Of a DNA stretch of 7,076 bases, positions 6,037-7,076 are shown piece by piece. Below the pieces are notes generated by a model. The model was not told the origin of the DNA. It worked only from the letters and a program-made list of their open reading frames with translations, and searched no databases. Position numbers and translations under genes: made by a program. This stretch comes from Peptococcaceae bacterium (GTDB lineage: Bacteria > Bacillota > Dehalobacteriia > UBA7702), in assembly GCA_019415505.1 (NCBI GenBank), contig DXZC01000111.1, forward strand, positions 1-7,076, read 5' to 3'. Numbering within the stretch: the stretch's first letter is position 1; each line of letters starts with the position of its first letter.

Positions 6037-6120
6037 TTTTTATTTCTTCTTATGTTTTTAAATGGAGCTTTTTATAATATGTTCTTATGTCCATTATATA
6101 TTATATCGTTTAGCTTTAGC

Positions 6121-6147
6121 GTTATATAACCACCAGCGGCGCTGGTG
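6121..6147. repeat. Two adjacent palindromes, possible subterminal hairpin of a decayed IS200/IS605 element
   Basis: The perfect 10-base palindrome GTTATATAAC (6121-6130) is followed at once by the hairpin CACCAGC-GGC-GCTGGTG (6131-6147). They are bracketed by a 7-base inverted repeat, CTTTAGC (6114-6120) and GCTAAAG (6165-6171). There is no T-run, so it is not a terminator. IS200/IS605 elements carry subterminal hairpins recognised by their transposase, and this block lies on the 3' side of the transposase remnant. The link is inference. Confidence 0.45.
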
Positions 6148-6261
6148 TGGGTAGAAAAGCTTTGGCTAAAGGCAATCTATATTTACTATTCTGGTATGGC
6201 TTCTCAAAAAGCAGTGGAATTGTAATATTACCCATGGTATCAATATAAAACACTAGCTTTT

Positions 6262-6306
6262 CTGTACATAGTAGACTATTTAACTACTATAAGCGGATAT
6301 GTACAG
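6262..6306. repeat. Nested inverted repeat of unknown role
   Basis: The outer arms CTGTACAT (6262-6269) and ATGTACAG (6299-6306) are perfect. Inside them TAGTAG and CTACTA form a second stem around a 9-base loop, with about 10 unpaired bases on the 3' side. No T-run follows on either strand. It lies next to the transposase remnant; it could be part of the decayed element, an operator, or chance in AT-rich DNA. Confidence 0.4.
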
Positions 6307-6335
6307 GGAAACAATAGCAGGGAGAACAGAGAATT

Positions 6336-6497
6336 ACCAATCAAATGTAAGTAAATGTGGTCAAGCCAAGCTTCTGCTTTTATAATTTCCCCTTCTCTCA
6401 CCTCACAGAGATGACATAAGATTTGTCCGATATCTTCACCCAGATTTTCCTGCCGGTGTTAATTGGATGCAAACAAGATATGATATTTACGGTTACT
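6336..6497 (-). pseudogene. Remnant of an IS200/IS605-family TnpA transposase
   Basis: Read on the minus strand in a single frame from 6497 to 6336, the translation shows SNRKYHILFASN, a TAA stop, HRQENL, then GEDIGQILCHLCEV, EGEIIKAEAWLDHIYLHL. This resembles the N-terminal half of IS200-type Y1 transposases, whose usual text is KYHIVFAPKYRRQ, then DIGQILR-LC, then EIIEAEACPDHIHMLV. The metal-binding HIH motif is changed to HIY, an in-frame stop interrupts the frame, and a few codons between the first two blocks are missing. The C-terminal half with the catalytic tyrosine is not recognisable downstream. It is therefore a dead, partly deleted element. In life such enzymes move single-stranded DNA by forming a tyrosine-DNA bond. 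I am fairly sure of the family and unsure of the element's boundaries. Confidence 0.75.
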
Positions 6498-6603
6498 ATA
6501 TGACAATAGTAATGTTGCTGTGGTAGAATATCTAAGCATAAAAACAGAATAAAACATTATAGGCAAGGCATATTTAATGAATAACTTTCCGTGATACTTT
6601 CAC

Positions 6604-6632
6604 TTGACTTTTTCTGACCTTACCACTATAAT
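6604..6632 (+). promoter_or_regulatory. Promoter upstream of the HxlR-family gene
   Basis: TTGACT (6604-6609), exactly 17 bases, then TATAAT (6627-6632): one mismatch from consensus. Transcription would begin near 6639, leaving about 138 bases of AT-rich leader before the ATG at 6778. A second TATAAT at 6736-6741 sits nearer the gene but has only a weak -35 candidate (TTTAAT, 6713-6718). Confidence 0.65.
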
Positions 6633-6777
6633 TTAGAGGATAAATATTAATATAGAGGTTAAAAATTACTTATAGTATAAAATAAACACTAATGTGCCTA
6701 TAGTCGACTTAATTTAATATTTTACAACATTATTTTATAATATTTTAGTAAAATCTAAAGAAAGGTTAAACTAAATT

Positions 6778-7076
6778 ATGCTGGAAATAGAAGTAGCTTG
6801 TCCCCCCTGCCCTGTGGCGACAACTCTAATGTTACTAAATAATAAGTGGAAAGTATTGATTATAAGTAGTTTATTGGCTGGCGAAAAAAGGTTCACGGAA
6901 TTATGCCAGGCCATTAACGGCGTCTCCCCCAAGGTTATAACTACGAATCTACGGGATATGGAAGAATATGGCCTTATTAACCGAACAATTTATCCGGAGA
7001 TTCCACCCCGGGTAATTTACAGTCTCACGCCATTAGGTGAAAGTTTAAAGCCGATTATAGACGCTATGGCAAAATG
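6778..7076 (+). CDS. HxlR-family winged-helix transcriptional regulator (C-terminus cut by window edge)
   Basis: The first 99 codons are present. HxlR proteins are small dimeric DNA-binding regulators; characterised members (YodB, HypR, CatR, HxlR) sense thiol-reactive compounds or aldehydes. The sequence follows the family from end to end: CPPCPVATTLMLL (8-20), NKWKVLII, KRFTELCQAINGVSPKVITTNL for the helix-turn-helix region, LRDMEEYGLI and YPEIPPRVIYSLTPLG for the wing. The cysteine before Pro-Val (Cys11) is the conserved redox cysteine position; Cys8 makes an extra CxxC pair. The Shine-Dalgarno site is poor (AAGG about 12 bases before ATG). A good promoter lies 146 bases upstream. Family members often sit beside the oxidoreductase they control, which would be past the right edge. 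What this one senses cannot be said. Confidence 0.92.
   Translation, partial: MLEIEVACPPCPVATTLMLLNNKWKVLIISSLLAGEKRFTELCQAINGVSPKVITTNLRDMEEYGLINRTIYPEIPPRVIYSLTPLGESLKPIIDAMAK

Larger units (their letters stand above)
6037..6777. other. AT-rich stretch of about 740 bases without an intact gene
   Basis: No reading frame here looks like a working gene on either strand. It holds a small structured palindrome block (6111-6171), a longer inverted repeat (6262-6306), the remnant of an IS200/IS605-type transposase (6336-6497, minus), and a near-consensus promoter (6604-6632) that opens a leader of about 138 bases to the HxlR gene. The stretches 6037-6110, 6172-6261 and 6500-6600 show nothing I can name. 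Confidence 0.7.

Overview
The window looks like a chromosomal segment of a moderately AT-rich, low-GC Gram-positive bacterium, most likely a member of the Clostridia. The evidence is the B. subtilis-like spermidine synthase, a six-cysteine DUF1540 mini-protein, a lipoprotein-type solute-binding protein, A-rich Shine-Dalgarno sites, and a tRNA cluster with CCA encoded in every gene. I cannot name the genus.

Layout. Positions 1-2731 (minus strand) hold a transporter operon read right to left: a lipoprotein solute-binding protein, an ABC permease, an ABC ATPase (4-base ATGA overlap with the permease) and a CrcB/Fluc fluoride channel that starts 2 bases after the ATPase stop and runs off the left edge. 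Its promoter (2809-2837) abuts the terminator of the next minus-strand gene, a 50-residue DUF1540 protein (2900-3052). Divergent from that, on the plus strand, are nth (endonuclease III), speE (spermidine synthase) and an arginase/agmatinase-family gene in the speB position (4656-5528). Two consensus promoters then precede a tRNA-Val, tRNA-Asp, tRNA-Phe, tRNA-Gly cluster that ends in a strong terminator (6001-6036). About 740 bases without an intact gene follow. They contain a decayed IS200/IS605-type transposase (6336-6497, minus strand), two inverted repeats and a near-consensus promoter that leads to an HxlR-family regulator (6778 to the right edge).

How the genes work together. SpeE makes spermidine from putrescine, and in many Firmicutes the adjacent SpeB supplies putrescine from agmatine. 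Here the speB-position protein lacks two of the six manganese ligands of the family and the guanidinium-binding glutamate, although the rest of the fold is intact. It therefore may not be a normal agmatinase, and this is the most unusual point in the window. The second is the placement of a fluoride exporter as the last gene of an ABC importer operon of unknown substrate, with no fluoride riboswitch recognised upstream. I did not find a clearly new multi-gene defence or mobile system.
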